Position numbers and translations under genes: made by a program. The notes under the pieces were generated by a model. That model saw nothing but the letters and a program-made list of their open reading frames with translations, made no database searches and was not told the DNA's origin. From positions 310,001 through 374,000 of the forward strand of contig JAHHHC010000001.1 of NCBI GenBank assembly GCA_019359515.1: DNA of 64,000 bases, read 5' to 3'. This document shows positions 9,268-17,451 of the stretch, one piece after another. The DNA is from Desmonostoc vinosum HA7617-LM4 (GTDB lineage: Bacteria > Cyanobacteriota > Cyanobacteriia > Cyanobacteriales > Nostocaceae). The stretch's first letter is position 1, and each line of letters begins with the position of its first letter.

Positions 9268-10635
9268 TTACTTCACCCAAACAGTTTTAACATTCATAAA
9301 CTCATGTATGCCTTGGATACTCAATTCTCTGCCATATCCAGAACGCTTAATACCGCCAAAAGGTAGGCGGGGGTCGGATTTAACCATACTGTTAATAAAT
9401 ACTGAACCTGCTTCAATTTCAGTAATTAAGCGATCGCGTTCTTGATCGTTTGTTGTCCAAGCACTTGCACCTAAACCAAAGGGTGTGTCATTGGCAAGTT
9501 TGATGGCAGCATCGATATCCGCAACACGAAATAATAGTGCTACGGGGCCAAAAAATTCTTCTTTAGCAATTGGTGTGTCGGGGGGAATATTGGTGATGAT
9601 TGTTGGTGGATAAAAGTTCCCCGGACGATCTGATAAAGCATGTCCACCCGTGATCACTTTACCGCCGCTACTGATGGCATCTTGCACTTGTTGATCTAAA
9701 TCCTGGAGAATGCCAGGGGTTGCCAATGGCCCTAAATCGGTGTCTAATTCCATAGGATCGCCAAGTTTTAGCGCCTCGAATTTATCTAAAAGCAACTTTT
9801 CAAATTTATCAGCGATCGCCTCTACAACAATAAAACGTTTCGCTGCTATACAAGATTGCCCGTTATTTAGCATCCGCGCTGTAGTAGCTGTGACAACTGC
9901 TGTTTCTAAATCAGCACTTGCTAACACAATAAATGGATCGCTTCCTCCCAATTCCAAGACAGTTTTTTTAATTTGTTTACCTGCGGCAGTAGCAAGTGAT
10001 ACCCCCGCTGGTTCGCTTCCTGTCAATGTCGCAGCTTTCACTCTCTCATCAGCCATTAAATCGGCAACTTTGGCAGCACCAATCAATAACGTCTGAAAAA
10101 CTCCTGTGGGAAAACCTGCTCGCTGTAGAATATCTTCTATTGCCAAAGCACACTGCGGCACATTAGAAGCGTGCTTAAGTAAGCCGACATTTCCCGCCAT
10201 GAGTGCAGGTGCAGCAAAGCGGAATACTTGCCAGAAGGGGAAATTCCATGGCATCACAGCCAGAATCACACCCAAAGGCTGATAGCGCACAAAACTATGA
10301 CTAGCATCGGTTTGAACGGTGACATCAGCCAAGAAATCGGCAGCGTGTTCAGCGTAGTAGCGACAAACTACAGCACATTTTTCTACTTCTGCGATCGCAG
10401 CCTTGAATGGTTTACCCATTTCCAAAGTCATTAACTTTGCAAATTCCGCTTTGTCTTGCTCTAAAATATCAGCAGCTTTTTGTAAATATTGCGATCGCCG
10501 CTCAAAACTAGTCTGGCGGTGGAACTCAAAAGCCTGACCAGCTACATCCAGTTTAGCGGCAATTTCTGCATCATTAAGTGGCTCAAAGGTTTTGAGCGTT
10601 TCCCCTGTGGCGGGATTAATGGTGGCGATAGCCAT
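9268..10635 (-). CDS. gabD: Succinate semialdehyde dehydrogenase
   Basis: 455-residue aldehyde dehydrogenase. It oxidises succinic semialdehyde to succinate with NAD(P)+. Visible: the nucleotide-binding PWNFPFWQ segment (129-136), catalytic Glu228 in LELGGSDPF and nucleophile Cys262 in NNGQSCIA. A strong GGGAGG Shine-Dalgarno sits 9 nt before ATG 10635. It lies 123 bp upstream of the ThDP decarboxylase in the same direction, so the two probably form the 2-oxoglutarate to succinate bypass. The gap between them carries GGGGAGTGGAGAG repeats. Confidence 0.9.
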   Translation of the reverse strand: MAIATINPATGETLKTFEPLNDAEIAAKLDVAGQAFEFHRQTSFERRSQYLQKAADILEQDKAEFAKLMTLEMGKPFKAAIAEVEKCAVVCRYYAEHAADFLADVTVQTDASHSFVRYQPLGVILAVMPWNFPFWQVFRFAAPALMAGNVGLLKHASNVPQCALAIEDILQRAGFPTGVFQTLLIGAAKVADLMADERVKAATLTGSEPAGVSLATAAGKQIKKTVLELGGSDPFIVLASADLETAVVTATTARMLNNGQSCIAAKRFIVVEAIADKFEKLLLDKFEALKLGDPMELDTDLGPLATPGILQDLDQQVQDAISSGGKVITGGHALSDRPGNFYPPTIITNIPPDTPIAKEEFFGPVALLFRVADIDAAIKLANDTPFGLGASAWTTNDQERDRLITEIEAGSVFINSMVKSDPRLPFGGIKRSGYGRELSIQGIHEFMNVKTVWVK

Positions 10636-10867
10636 TGCCTTGACCTCCCATTAAAAAATAGCTTGAGTAGCTTCTTAGTCTTACACATATCAATTAGGGA
10701 AGCTACCATCCAAATTCTAGTCTTTCAGGACAGGCTTAGTTTTTCATTATTACGGTTTCGCAAACAATATTGAATTAAATTATACTTAAATGTTAGTATT
10801 TATACTAGAAGTCAGCAAAGTTATCAAGACATGCACCAGGGTTGTTATGCCGCGCAAACTACAACAA

Positions 10868-11413
10868 TTAAACCGGGCGTTCCCAAGGTTCACTGTATTG
10901 CCGATAGCCAACCCGCTTGAACGCAGAAATCATCCGCACATTATCTACCGCCGTGTCACAAAAGACTCGCCAGACTCCGATCTCTTGTAAGATCTGTGTT
11001 CCCTTCGATAAAAGATCGTTTGCCAAACCAAGCCCTCGATACTCTGGCAAAACTCCCATATAGTAGATTGTTCCTTCCTCTAAACCCTCTTTGGCACATC
11101 CTGAAAAAACGACCGGAAGTACAAACCCTACAATTTCCCCTTTTTCGTTTATCCCAAACTGCCACCAGTTATCTTGATATGCGAAGTCTCTTGCTGAATT
11201 CAAAAACATCTCAGCCGCTTTATAAGGATCATGTTTTGATACTCTCTGGCGATCGCTTGCATCGATTGATTCAGACATTACTCGCGTAACAGTTGAAATT
11301 AATTGATCGTCTATCGCTTTGACTGGTTCAAAGGTCAACCGAGATGAAACTTCTATCAATCGTTCCGTCCCCTTCCAAACAAAAGGCACTTTTAGAAAAG
11401 TTTGCTGGCTCAT
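10868..11413 (-). CDS. GNAT-family N-acetyltransferase
   Basis: 181 residues from ATG 11413. Motif A is visible as YYMGVLPEYRGLGLANDLL, with the RGLGLA acetyl-CoA pyrophosphate loop; the C-terminal half ends MISAFKRVGYRQY, the usual beta6-beta7 part of the fold. The acceptor is unknown. An upstream GTG at 11497 would add 28 residues that do not look like the family. The C-terminus (EPWERPV) is intact. Confidence 0.85.
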   Translation of the reverse strand: MSQQTFLKVPFVWKGTERLIEVSSRLTFEPVKAIDDQLISTVTRVMSESIDASDRQRVSKHDPYKAAEMFLNSARDFAYQDNWWQFGINEKGEIVGFVLPVVFSGCAKEGLEEGTIYYMGVLPEYRGLGLANDLLSKGTQILQEIGVWRVFCDTAVDNVRMISAFKRVGYRQYSEPWERPV

Positions 11414-11599
11414 AGGCGATCTCAACAAAAATTTGTGAACTTTACCGAATATGCTACATGATACTACAAAGCCAAATATTGTTCGATTTCCCAACACTCA
11501 CAAATAACTTTCAGATTACTGTCTCCACCCAAGATTCAGCGGCATAACGGCACAGTTGAGCGGTCGCAGATGACCTCGAATTCAGCACCAATATCTTTC

Positions 11600-11698
11600 G
11601 GCATCAAGTAAAAATAAGTAGTGCGAGCATCTTGCTCGCGCGGGCAAGATGCCCCCACTACAAATATTAAATTGTTCAACTTATTTTTACACGAATCC
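11600..11698. repeat. 99-bp palindromic repeat, family A, copy 1
   Basis: The 99 bp recur at 59335-59433 in the opposite orientation with one mismatch. The unit has inverted terminal GTAAAAATAAG/CTTATTTTTAC motifs near its ends and two adjacent hairpins (GCGAGCATCTTGCTCGC, GCGGGCAAGATGCCC). It looks like a small non-autonomous mobile repeat (MITE-like). It overlaps the last 12 bp of the GrpB-family gene. Confidence 0.85.
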
Positions 11699-12244
11699 TT
11701 CGTCGATCCGCTCCAACGCCGTGTTAACTCGCTGTTGTCGAGCTTTTTGCATGATAGACTCCACGTACTCCGCTTTTCCCATTGTGTATGCTTCGCGATC
11801 ACTCAAAAAGCGTTGGGCAAGATTGTACTTCAATTGTGCATAACGTGCTGCTTCGTCTGGATGCTTGCAAAGATAGTCTCGAAATATCAAACGCTCCCAC
11901 AATACACTATCTAGCTCGACCATGTGGATATGATGAGTGCGTGGACTATTGGGTGGTAAACCTTTAACAAAAAACATCCGCTGAGGGTCAGGATTCTCCG
12001 ACCAGTAAGCATAGCCCAACTGCTCTAGCGGAGAAACTGCAACTTGTTTTGCTTCTGCCAGTGAGCGTACCCCTATCAATAGATCGATGATGGGTTTTGC
12101 AGCTAAACCTGGAATGGCTGTACTACCAAAATGCTCAATGCGAGTGATAAGGTCTCTATCTAAAACTGCCTGAATACGTACAGATTCCTGCTCAAAAAGT
12201 AGCACCCAGTTTGGATCGTATTCAGTGATGACAACTTCATCCAT
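11687..12244 (-). CDS. GrpB family protein (UPF0157, nucleotidyltransferase fold)
   Basis: 185 residues. The family signature is clear: EYDPNWVLLFEQE near the N-terminus and FGSTAIPGLAAKPIIDLL at about 39-56, which contains the GS...D nucleotidyltransferase-like active-site pattern. Biochemical role unknown. The last three residues (GFV) and the stop codon are encoded by the 99-bp family A repeat, so the natural C-terminus may have been replaced. Start ATG 12244, no clear Shine-Dalgarno. Confidence 0.85.
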   Translation of the reverse strand: MDEVVITEYDPNWVLLFEQESVRIQAVLDRDLITRIEHFGSTAIPGLAAKPIIDLLIGVRSLAEAKQVAVSPLEQLGYAYWSENPDPQRMFFVKGLPPNSPRTHHIHMVELDSVLWERLIFRDYLCKHPDEAARYAQLKYNLAQRFLSDREAYTMGKAEYVESIMQKARQQRVNTALERIDEGFV

Positions 12245-12340
12245 TGGTCTACAACTTGTTTATCTGGACTCGACCACTCTCACATTAAACCTCCCCAAAG
12301 ACAATCTTAAAATACCGTCCTAACCCAGAAACAAAGCCAG

Positions 12341-12511
12341 CTAACGACTAAGATAAGCGGCGGCAGATGATTTATGCCTCACCACCAGGATCTCTCGCCC
12401 GTCCGCTTCATCTGTATCTATGACAAACTCGATCGAGAACGTTGCGCCATTCACCAAGAGAAATGTCAAAGAGACGATCGCATGTCTGTCAGTCACAATA
12501 CCGGAAATCAC
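12341..12511 (-). pseudogene. Clan AA aspartic protease, internally deleted remnant
   Basis: From GTG 12511 the minus strand reads VISGIVTDRHAIVSLTFLL then SIEFVIDTDEADGREILVV. The first ~37 residues match the start of the retropepsin-like proteases that sit next to the upstream small gene in many cyanobacteria, but the DTG active site reads DTD and most of the domain is gone. The tail (DGREILVVRHKSS) looks like a later part of the same family, so an internal deletion is likely. It overlaps the upstream gene by 23 bp, the usual translationally coupled arrangement. Confidence 0.6.
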
Positions 12512-12779
12512 TGCTCACCCGCTTCATCACACCGCCGAAAGAAGCGGCTACATTATAGCCAATGCAGATGCCAAAGAGTCTTGCATAGGGGGACTTTGCC
12601 TGAAGGTTTTTAGCTGCTTGTAGCCCAGTTTCATCAACCTCATAGTCACCTGTCTCAATGTTGATGATGACCATTTTGCCAATATTTTCCTCTGTCTCAA
12701 CCTTTTGGCGGATTCCGCTCTCGTAGATTTGGTAAGCGCGTTTCGCAACTTCCTCACTGCTCAACAGGATCGCTTGCAT
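12489..12779 (-). CDS. Small conserved cyanobacterial protein, partner of clan AA protease
   Basis: 96 residues from ATG 12779 (GGAGT 6 nt upstream); the open frame to 12851 is not supported. Sequence: EEVAKRAYQIYESGIRQKVE, then KMVIINIETGDYEVDETGLQAA and a Gly/Ala-rich FGICIGYNVAASFGGVM end. Such proteins recur in Nostocales directly upstream of retropepsin-like proteases and resemble small antitoxin-type partners; no activity is known. Here the protease partner is broken, so this gene is probably an orphan. Confidence 0.7.
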   Translation of the reverse strand: MQAILLSSEEVAKRAYQIYESGIRQKVETEENIGKMVIINIETGDYEVDETGLQAAKNLQAKSPYARLFGICIGYNVAASFGGVMKRVSSDFRYCD

Positions 12780-12876
12780 AGCTTGACTCCTGATTATCAC
12801 GCTATTTCCATAGTTTCTCCATAATACCTTGTAAGTCAACAGAATGGGCACTGCTCACCTTAACGACATTCGCGTT

Positions 12877-13671
12877 TCAAGGGCTACTTGGAATACGCTC
12901 AATCTCAGCATATCCACTGAAAATTATTGTTTTCCCCTCGGTTTCTAGACGATTAAGTCGCATTTTTACACCATCAAGGTCAAAGCGATCCAAATCGACC
13001 ATGTTATCCAAAATTTCTACTAGTGCCAAACTCAGGGTTTGAGATATTTCCCTTTGTGCTTCCGGTACGTGGTCAAGTTGTACTGTTGGGTTTTTAAAAG
13101 AAATCCGCCGCCGTCTTTCAATGCCAACGCTTAAAGTCATACTGAGAGGCACGATTTCGCCATTGTTTAAATCTGCCTTGGCGGCAAGCTGTAAGTGATT
13201 TTCAGGCAATAGCTGCACTTGGACTTCTGTAAAAGAAACTGGTTTATCGCCAAATAAGGCTGTCAAGGTTGGTAGGGAAAGGTTAAGCAGGCGTTTTCTC
13301 ACAAGTTCGGCATTAAATGCCTGGTTGATACCTGCCTCTGATAAAATTACTTGGGCGATCGCCACAGTAGGCTGCTTCAGACTAAGTTTACCGCTCAAAA
13401 CAGAGCCGAAGTCTATAGAAACCGCATCAGTTTCAAAAGACATCTCCTCTACCGCAAAATCTCTACGGATCACCAAACCACGACCGCTCATCTTAAAGCT
13501 ATCAATACTACCTTGCAACAACTTGCTAGAAGGATAACAGCGCACGAAGACTTCTACTGACTCGCTTTGAGTAAATAGGTGGCGAATCGTTTGGCTGGCG
13601 ACTGTATTGAGCATCCGCTCTCCCCAATCTGTGCCTTTAGGATCTGTTAAACCAGTAAGTCCGCCGAACAT
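12877..13671 (-). CDS. DUF2993 (LmeA-like) lipid-binding-type protein
   Basis: 264 residues with the DUF2993 pattern: alternating short amphipathic strands, SIDSFKMSGRGLVIR, VSIDFGSVLSGKL and EVQVQLLPENHLQLAAKADL. The family includes mycobacterial LmeA and is thought to bind phospholipids; the cyanobacterial role is unknown. There is no convincing signal peptide at this start. ATG 13671. No operon partner visible. Confidence 0.8.
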   Translation of the reverse strand: MFGGLTGLTDPKGTDWGERMLNTVASQTIRHLFTQSESVEVFVRCYPSSKLLQGSIDSFKMSGRGLVIRRDFAVEEMSFETDAVSIDFGSVLSGKLSLKQPTVAIAQVILSEAGINQAFNAELVRKRLLNLSLPTLTALFGDKPVSFTEVQVQLLPENHLQLAAKADLNNGEIVPLSMTLSVGIERRRRISFKNPTVQLDHVPEAQREISQTLSLALVEILDNMVDLDRFDLDGVKMRLNRLETEGKTIIFSGYAEIERIPSSP

Positions 13672-13782
13672 TTGGTTTTAGTCTCTAGAAGTTCTTTGTA
13701 CTTTTGTAACAAAATGTGAAAAATACAGCAAGCGATCCCATGAATAATTGTGCTGAAAGACAGAGTTGAAATAGGGGATTTA

Positions 13783-13890
13783 GACCGCCACCAACGCTTA
13801 CCACGTTCATCGCGAATTTCATATTGCCAGTGCCAGAAGCCTCTTTGCCGACAGTAGAAATTAGCGATTCTGGATTAACTGCAATATTCC
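13783..13890 (-). pseudogene. Relic of glycogen phosphorylase
   Basis: The minus strand reads ISTVGKEASGTGNMKFAMN, which matches the very conserved pyridoxal-phosphate region of glycogen/alpha-glucan phosphorylase (usual form ISTAGKEASGTGNMKFALN). It continues VVSVGGGL instead of GALTIGTLDG and an in-frame stop precedes it. No start codon, no further phosphorylase sequence nearby. It is a ~36-codon fossil in the 226-bp gap between the DUF2993 and Fur-family genes. Confidence 0.6.
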
Positions 13891-13897
13891 CAATCCC

Positions 13898-14302
13898 CTA
13901 ATGACCAACTTCCGCAGCCTGATTGATTTGACACTGGCCGCACAAACCAAAAAACTCTAGGGTGTGGTAAAAAATTTTAAACTTATGGCTGGATTGTAAC
14001 TGGTCTTCTAAGTCATGCACGGGGCACTGATTAATCGGAATTGAAACGCCGCATTGCAAACAGGTAAGGTGGTGCTTGTCTTGCTGTACCAAGCTATAGA
14101 GGGCTTCACCGTTAGCCAAAGTCCGTAATTGTACCATACCTTCAAGTTTCAAGGCTTCCAAGGAACGGTAAACTGTCGCTAAACCCATGCTTTGATTGCG
14201 GTTGCGTAGTTCTACGTAAATATCTTGGGCGGAAATGCCTTGCTTGATAGTTTTTAGTAGGTTCAAGATACGCTCTTGGCTGCGGGTTCTCGTAATCCTC
14301 AT
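13898..14302 (-). CDS. zur: Fur-family regulator, Zur/FurB-like
   Basis: 134 residues. N-terminal winged helix (ILNLLKTIKQGISAQDIY, ATVYRSLEALK), then dimerisation domain with HHLTCLQCG (CxxC, about residues 77-85) and CGQC near the end, the structural zinc site. The pattern YHTLEFFGLCGQC and overall sequence resemble Anabaena FurB, shown to be the zinc-uptake regulator Zur, more than FurA or PerR; this is from memory of the family. Start ATG 14302. Direct ATGCTCA repeats lie upstream. Confidence 0.8.
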   Translation of the reverse strand: MRITRTRSQERILNLLKTIKQGISAQDIYVELRNRNQSMGLATVYRSLEALKLEGMVQLRTLANGEALYSLVQQDKHHLTCLQCGVSIPINQCPVHDLEDQLQSSHKFKIFYHTLEFFGLCGQCQINQAAEVGH

Positions 14303-14335
14303 TTTTCAATACTTTCAGCCTATTAATTTTCTAAA

Positions 14336-14721
14336 ATGCTCATCTGATGCTCAAACAAGCTAGTTTAAGTGTTTTATCTCTAATTTTGAGCATTACTTTA
14401 TATATTTGACTATCCGGCGAACATGCTCAATTAATGCTCATTCTCTATTATCCAAGGTCAGACGCCTAAAAACATCTCTCCAAAAATCTGACCAAATTTT
14501 CCCTCAAAATTTTGAACGCTGCAACCATTGCCCTGCAAAGATTGAAGGTCGATTTTTTAGGGGAAAATTTGACAAGAGGAAAGTTGTTAAATTAATAGTC
14601 TAAAAACTAGAGCGATAATATTATTGATGGGAGAATGATCAAGCATAACTCGAATATAGTTGCCAAGTATTAGAATATACTTTACTCATGCTGAAACACT
14701 AACAATAGTGCTTTTGAGCAT
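14336..14721. promoter_or_regulatory. Six ATGCTCA heptamers between zur-like gene and purS
   Basis: ATGCTCA occurs at 14336, 14347, 14423 and 14434 and its complement TGAGCAT at 14387 and 14715. The plus-strand copies form two pairs, each with an 11-bp period, i.e. one helical turn, upstream of the minus-strand Fur gene. Such phased direct repeats are typical of transcription-factor sites. Which factor binds is unknown; they do not look like a Zur box. The rest of the 481-bp gap 14303-14783 is AT-rich with no gene; AAAGGAGG at its end is the purS ribosome-binding site. Confidence 0.45.
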
Positions 14722-14783
14722 TCAGTGAGTATTTTAAAAGCATATTACGCTAAAAGTGTTGATTTAAAGGAGGTTTTGAGCCT

Positions 14784-15062
14784 GTGCAAAGAAAGTATCG
14801 AGCCAAAATTTTCGTAACACTCCGCCCTTCAGTTCTAGATCCTGCTGGTGTGGCTGTAGAATCTGGTCTCAAACAAATGGGATTCGATAGTGTTGAACAG
14901 GTGCGGATTGGCAAGTACATCGAATTACTCATCACCTCGCCTGATGAAAAGAAAGCACGTCATAACCTTGATCAAATCTGTGACCAAATGCTAACAAATC
15001 CGGTGATTGAAAATTATCGCTTTGATTTGATAGAAGTCGAATCGCAGACGGGCGTTTTTTAG
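14784..15062 (+). CDS. purS: Phosphoribosylformylglycinamidine synthase subunit PurS
   Basis: 92 residues. Small subunit of the three-part FGAM synthase of purine synthesis; it bridges PurL and PurQ. The sequence RKYRAKIFVTLRPSVLDPAG and GLKQMGFDSVEQVRIGKYIE are diagnostic. It starts on GTG 14784 with a strong AAAGGAGG 10 nt upstream. purQ follows after a 303-bp repeat-rich gap, so the usual tight coupling is interrupted. Confidence 0.95.
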   Translation: MQRKYRAKIFVTLRPSVLDPAGVAVESGLKQMGFDSVEQVRIGKYIELLITSPDEKKARHNLDQICDQMLTNPVIENYRFDLIEVESQTGVF

Positions 15063-15365
15063 GGAATGGGGGAATTGGGACGCGCTTACGCGCTTACGCG
15101 GAGAAATTTTTTCCCTCACTCCCTCACTCCCCCGGTCACTGAGCGAACTCGAAGTGCATCCCCTCAATCCCCATTACCCCTAATCCCCACTCCCTACGGG
15201 AGCGGGGGCCCTTTCAAGGGTAGGTTTTTCATATTCAGTCTGAAAAAACCTATTTTTTCGTTCCGAAATCTTTCTCCGCGTCCCCGCGTCAACCAAAACG
15301 CGAAATCTAAAAAACCTACCCATAAGAAGAGCGGGGGCCCCGAGTTCCCCAATCCCCAACAACAA
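15063..15365. repeat. Repeat-filled insertion between purS and purQ
   Basis: No gene. It contains CGCTTACGCG repeats, CCCTCACTCCCTCACTCC, CATTACCCCTAATCCCCAC, and two copies of AGCGGGGGCCC in the same orientation (about 15200 and 15331). Near them lie GGGTAGGTTTTTC, AAAAACCTATTTTTTC and AAAAACCTACCC, which can pair. Similar GGGGCCCCCGCTCCCG DNA lies at about 4840. The open frame that runs through it into purQ is accidental. Confidence 0.7.
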
Positions 15366-16043
15366 ATGACAAAATTCGGCGTTATTGTTTTTCCCGGTTC
15401 TAATTGCGATCGCGATGTTGCTTATGTCACTAGAGACTTGTTAGAACAACCAACTCGCATGGTTTGGCATCAAGAGACGGATATTACTGATTTGGATGTT
15501 GTAATCATCCCTGGTGGTTTTAGTTACGGTGATTATTTACGTTGTGGTGCGATCGCACGGTTTTCGCCTGTTATGCAGCAGGTTATTGAACATGCACAAA
15601 AAGGTAAGTTTATCTTGGGTATTTGTAATGGTTTTCAAGTATTAACTGAGGCAGGACTATTACCAGGTATACTGACGAAAAATCGGGATTTACATTTTAT
15701 CTGCGATCGCGTCCCTCTGAAAGTTGAGCGTACCAATCTCCCTTGGACGCAAGCTTATACCACTGCTGAAACTATTACTTTGCCCATTGCCCATGGCGAA
15801 GGCCGATTCTATGCTGACGCAGCTACCCTCTCTAAAATTGAAGATAATGGGCAAGTGATATTCCGCTACGAGGGTGAAAACCCCAACGGTTCATTAAATA
15901 ATATTGCTGGAATTTGCAATATTCAAGGCAATGTGTTAGGAATGATGCCGCACCCGGAAAGAGCTTCAGATGCGATGCTGGGTGGTAGTGATGGGTTGAA
16001 ATTATTTCGAGGACTCTTAGAGAAGGTAGCAACATTAGTTTAG
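15366..16043 (+). CDS. purQ: Phosphoribosylformylglycinamidine synthase subunit PurQ
   Basis: 225 residues. Class I glutamine amidotransferase subunit that feeds ammonia to PurL. Nucleophile Cys is in LGICNGFQVL (about residue 86); the His-Glu pair is in MMPHPERAS near the C-terminus. Start ATG 15366 gives TKFGVIVFPGSNCDRDV, the normal N-terminus; the frame is open upstream to 15066 only because of repeats. No Shine-Dalgarno is obvious, which fits disruption of an older purS-purQ junction. Confidence 0.96.
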   Translation: MTKFGVIVFPGSNCDRDVAYVTRDLLEQPTRMVWHQETDITDLDVVIIPGGFSYGDYLRCGAIARFSPVMQQVIEHAQKGKFILGICNGFQVLTEAGLLPGILTKNRDLHFICDRVPLKVERTNLPWTQAYTTAETITLPIAHGEGRFYADAATLSKIEDNGQVIFRYEGENPNGSLNNIAGICNIQGNVLGMMPHPERASDAMLGGSDGLKLFRGLLEKVATLV

Positions 16044-16053
16044 TTTAATGTTC

Positions 16054-16641
16054 TTAAAGAATTTGCTGTAGATGTAATACAAATCCAGGCAATACATCTT
16101 TACCTGATAAACTAGTAGGATTATTTAATATCTCTACATCTCTGCCTGGGCGATAAATTTCTACTCGCTTGTTTTTGCGGTCAATTAACCAACCTAATTG
16201 AGCGCCATTTTCGATGTATTCTTGCATTTTCTCCTGTAGAACTTTTAGAGAATCATTAGGAGAACGTAATTCTATGACAAAATCAGGACAGATGGGAGCA
16301 AATTTTTCTTGTTGTTCTGGTGTTAAAGCATTCCACCGCTCAATTTTTATCCAAGAAGCATCGGGAGAACGATTTGCACCATTAGGTAGAGTGAAGCCAG
16401 TTGAAGAGTCAAAACCTTTGCCTAATTTAGTTTGTTTATTCCAAATTCCTAACTCAACCACCAGATCAAAATTACGGTTGCCAGTTTCACTACCTGTAGG
16501 TGGCATAATTAATAATTCCCCTGATGCTGTACGCTCAAATTGATAATCGCGGTTTTCCTGACACAACTGGAAAAATTGTTCATCAGTCAAATCGATTTTC
16601 AATATGAGGCTAGTAGGCAAAGTGATTGTTGCAGCGTTCAT
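16054..16641 (-). CDS. Uma2-family protein
   Basis: 195 residues, the usual Uma2 (DUF820) length. Visible: YQFERTASGELLIMPPTG near the N-terminus, RSPDASWI (Asp) and DFVIELRS (Glu) of the PD-(D/E)XK-like core, then EYIENGAQLGWLIDRKNK, all typical. Function unknown. Convergent with purQ with 10 bp between stops. ATG 16641, GGGG upstream. Confidence 0.9.
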   Translation of the reverse strand: MNAATITLPTSLILKIDLTDEQFFQLCQENRDYQFERTASGELLIMPPTGSETGNRNFDLVVELGIWNKQTKLGKGFDSSTGFTLPNGANRSPDASWIKIERWNALTPEQQEKFAPICPDFVIELRSPNDSLKVLQEKMQEYIENGAQLGWLIDRKNKRVEIYRPGRDVEILNNPTSLSGKDVLPGFVLHLQQIL

Positions 16642-16769
16642 AAACTTACCCCAACATCTTACTTTCTAGTTTAGTGCTGTGAATTGCGATCGCAGAAAAG
16701 TAAACTTTTAAATAATTAAAGTCATAGAGAGCGTTCGCACTTTACCATCAATAAATCACCTTCACCTAC

Positions 16770-17369
16770 TCACACCGTTTCTACCAGTTCCAGTAAGCGA
16801 TCGCGTCCATCTCGAAAAATTGACCAACCATCCCCTACTAGCACTGCTTCTACATGAGTCAGTTCTGCTAACCGTCGCACTGAAGCTACTGCTGCGGCGC
16901 GATTCAGCAGTTTTTCATCTGATAAGATATTCAAGCGACCAGCTTTTTGTCCCCGTACCAAATCCCCTGTAATTAAGGTTGTGTCTTCCAACAGTAATGC
17001 CAGTTCACCGGGAGTTTTAGAACCTTGGAGTTCAATTGTTTTCAGTTTTGGTACCAATTCATCACCATCAGACAGCCAGCGATCGCAAAATATTGGGAAA
17101 GCATCTTTTTCGGCGATCGGGCCGGCTATTTTAGCATAGGTTTGATCGACAATTTCTTTACTGGCTCTAAAATGCTCGGAGTTTGTCAAGATAATCCAAC
17201 TTACACCACCGAGGGATTGCAAGTGGTTCCAGTCATGATTTGATAAGGCTACGGGGTCAATTAAAATATTGCCTTCTGGACGAATCCAGGCAACCCCATT
17301 GAAATCTATATTTCTTGCAGGATTGAAATTAGACCAGCTATAGAGATCGGCACGATGTAAAGATTTCAT
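16770..17369 (-). CDS. Metallo-beta-lactamase-fold protein lacking the HxHxDH motif
   Basis: 199 residues. The N-terminal strand pattern (GVAWIRPEGNILIDPVALS), WIILTNSEHFRAS, TPGELALLLEDTTLITGDLV and AVLVGDGWSIF follows the MBL fold strand by strand. The metal-binding HxHxDH is replaced by NSEHFRAS, leaving at most one His, while the later GD of TGDLV and GDGW remain. It is therefore either a non-catalytic member or uses metal differently. Single gene, ATG 17369. Confidence 0.75.
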   Translation of the reverse strand: MKSLHRADLYSWSNFNPARNIDFNGVAWIRPEGNILIDPVALSNHDWNHLQSLGGVSWIILTNSEHFRASKEIVDQTYAKIAGPIAEKDAFPIFCDRWLSDGDELVPKLKTIELQGSKTPGELALLLEDTTLITGDLVRGQKAGRLNILSDEKLLNRAAAVASVRRLAELTHVEAVLVGDGWSIFRDGRDRLLELVETV

Positions 17370-17451
17370 GGAGGCTAGGAATTAAGGACTAGGAACTGAG
17401 GTAACTATTTTGAGTACTTAATTTAATCTTCAGTTTAATAATTCGATATCA

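Noticed and set aside
12374-12623. Plus-strand frames opposite the small gene pair
   Set aside because: No family resemblance; they are antisense to the aspartic-protease remnant and its partner.
15066-15365. 100-residue N-terminal extension of PurQ
   Set aside because: It is translated repeat DNA; the normal PurQ N-terminus begins at 15366.
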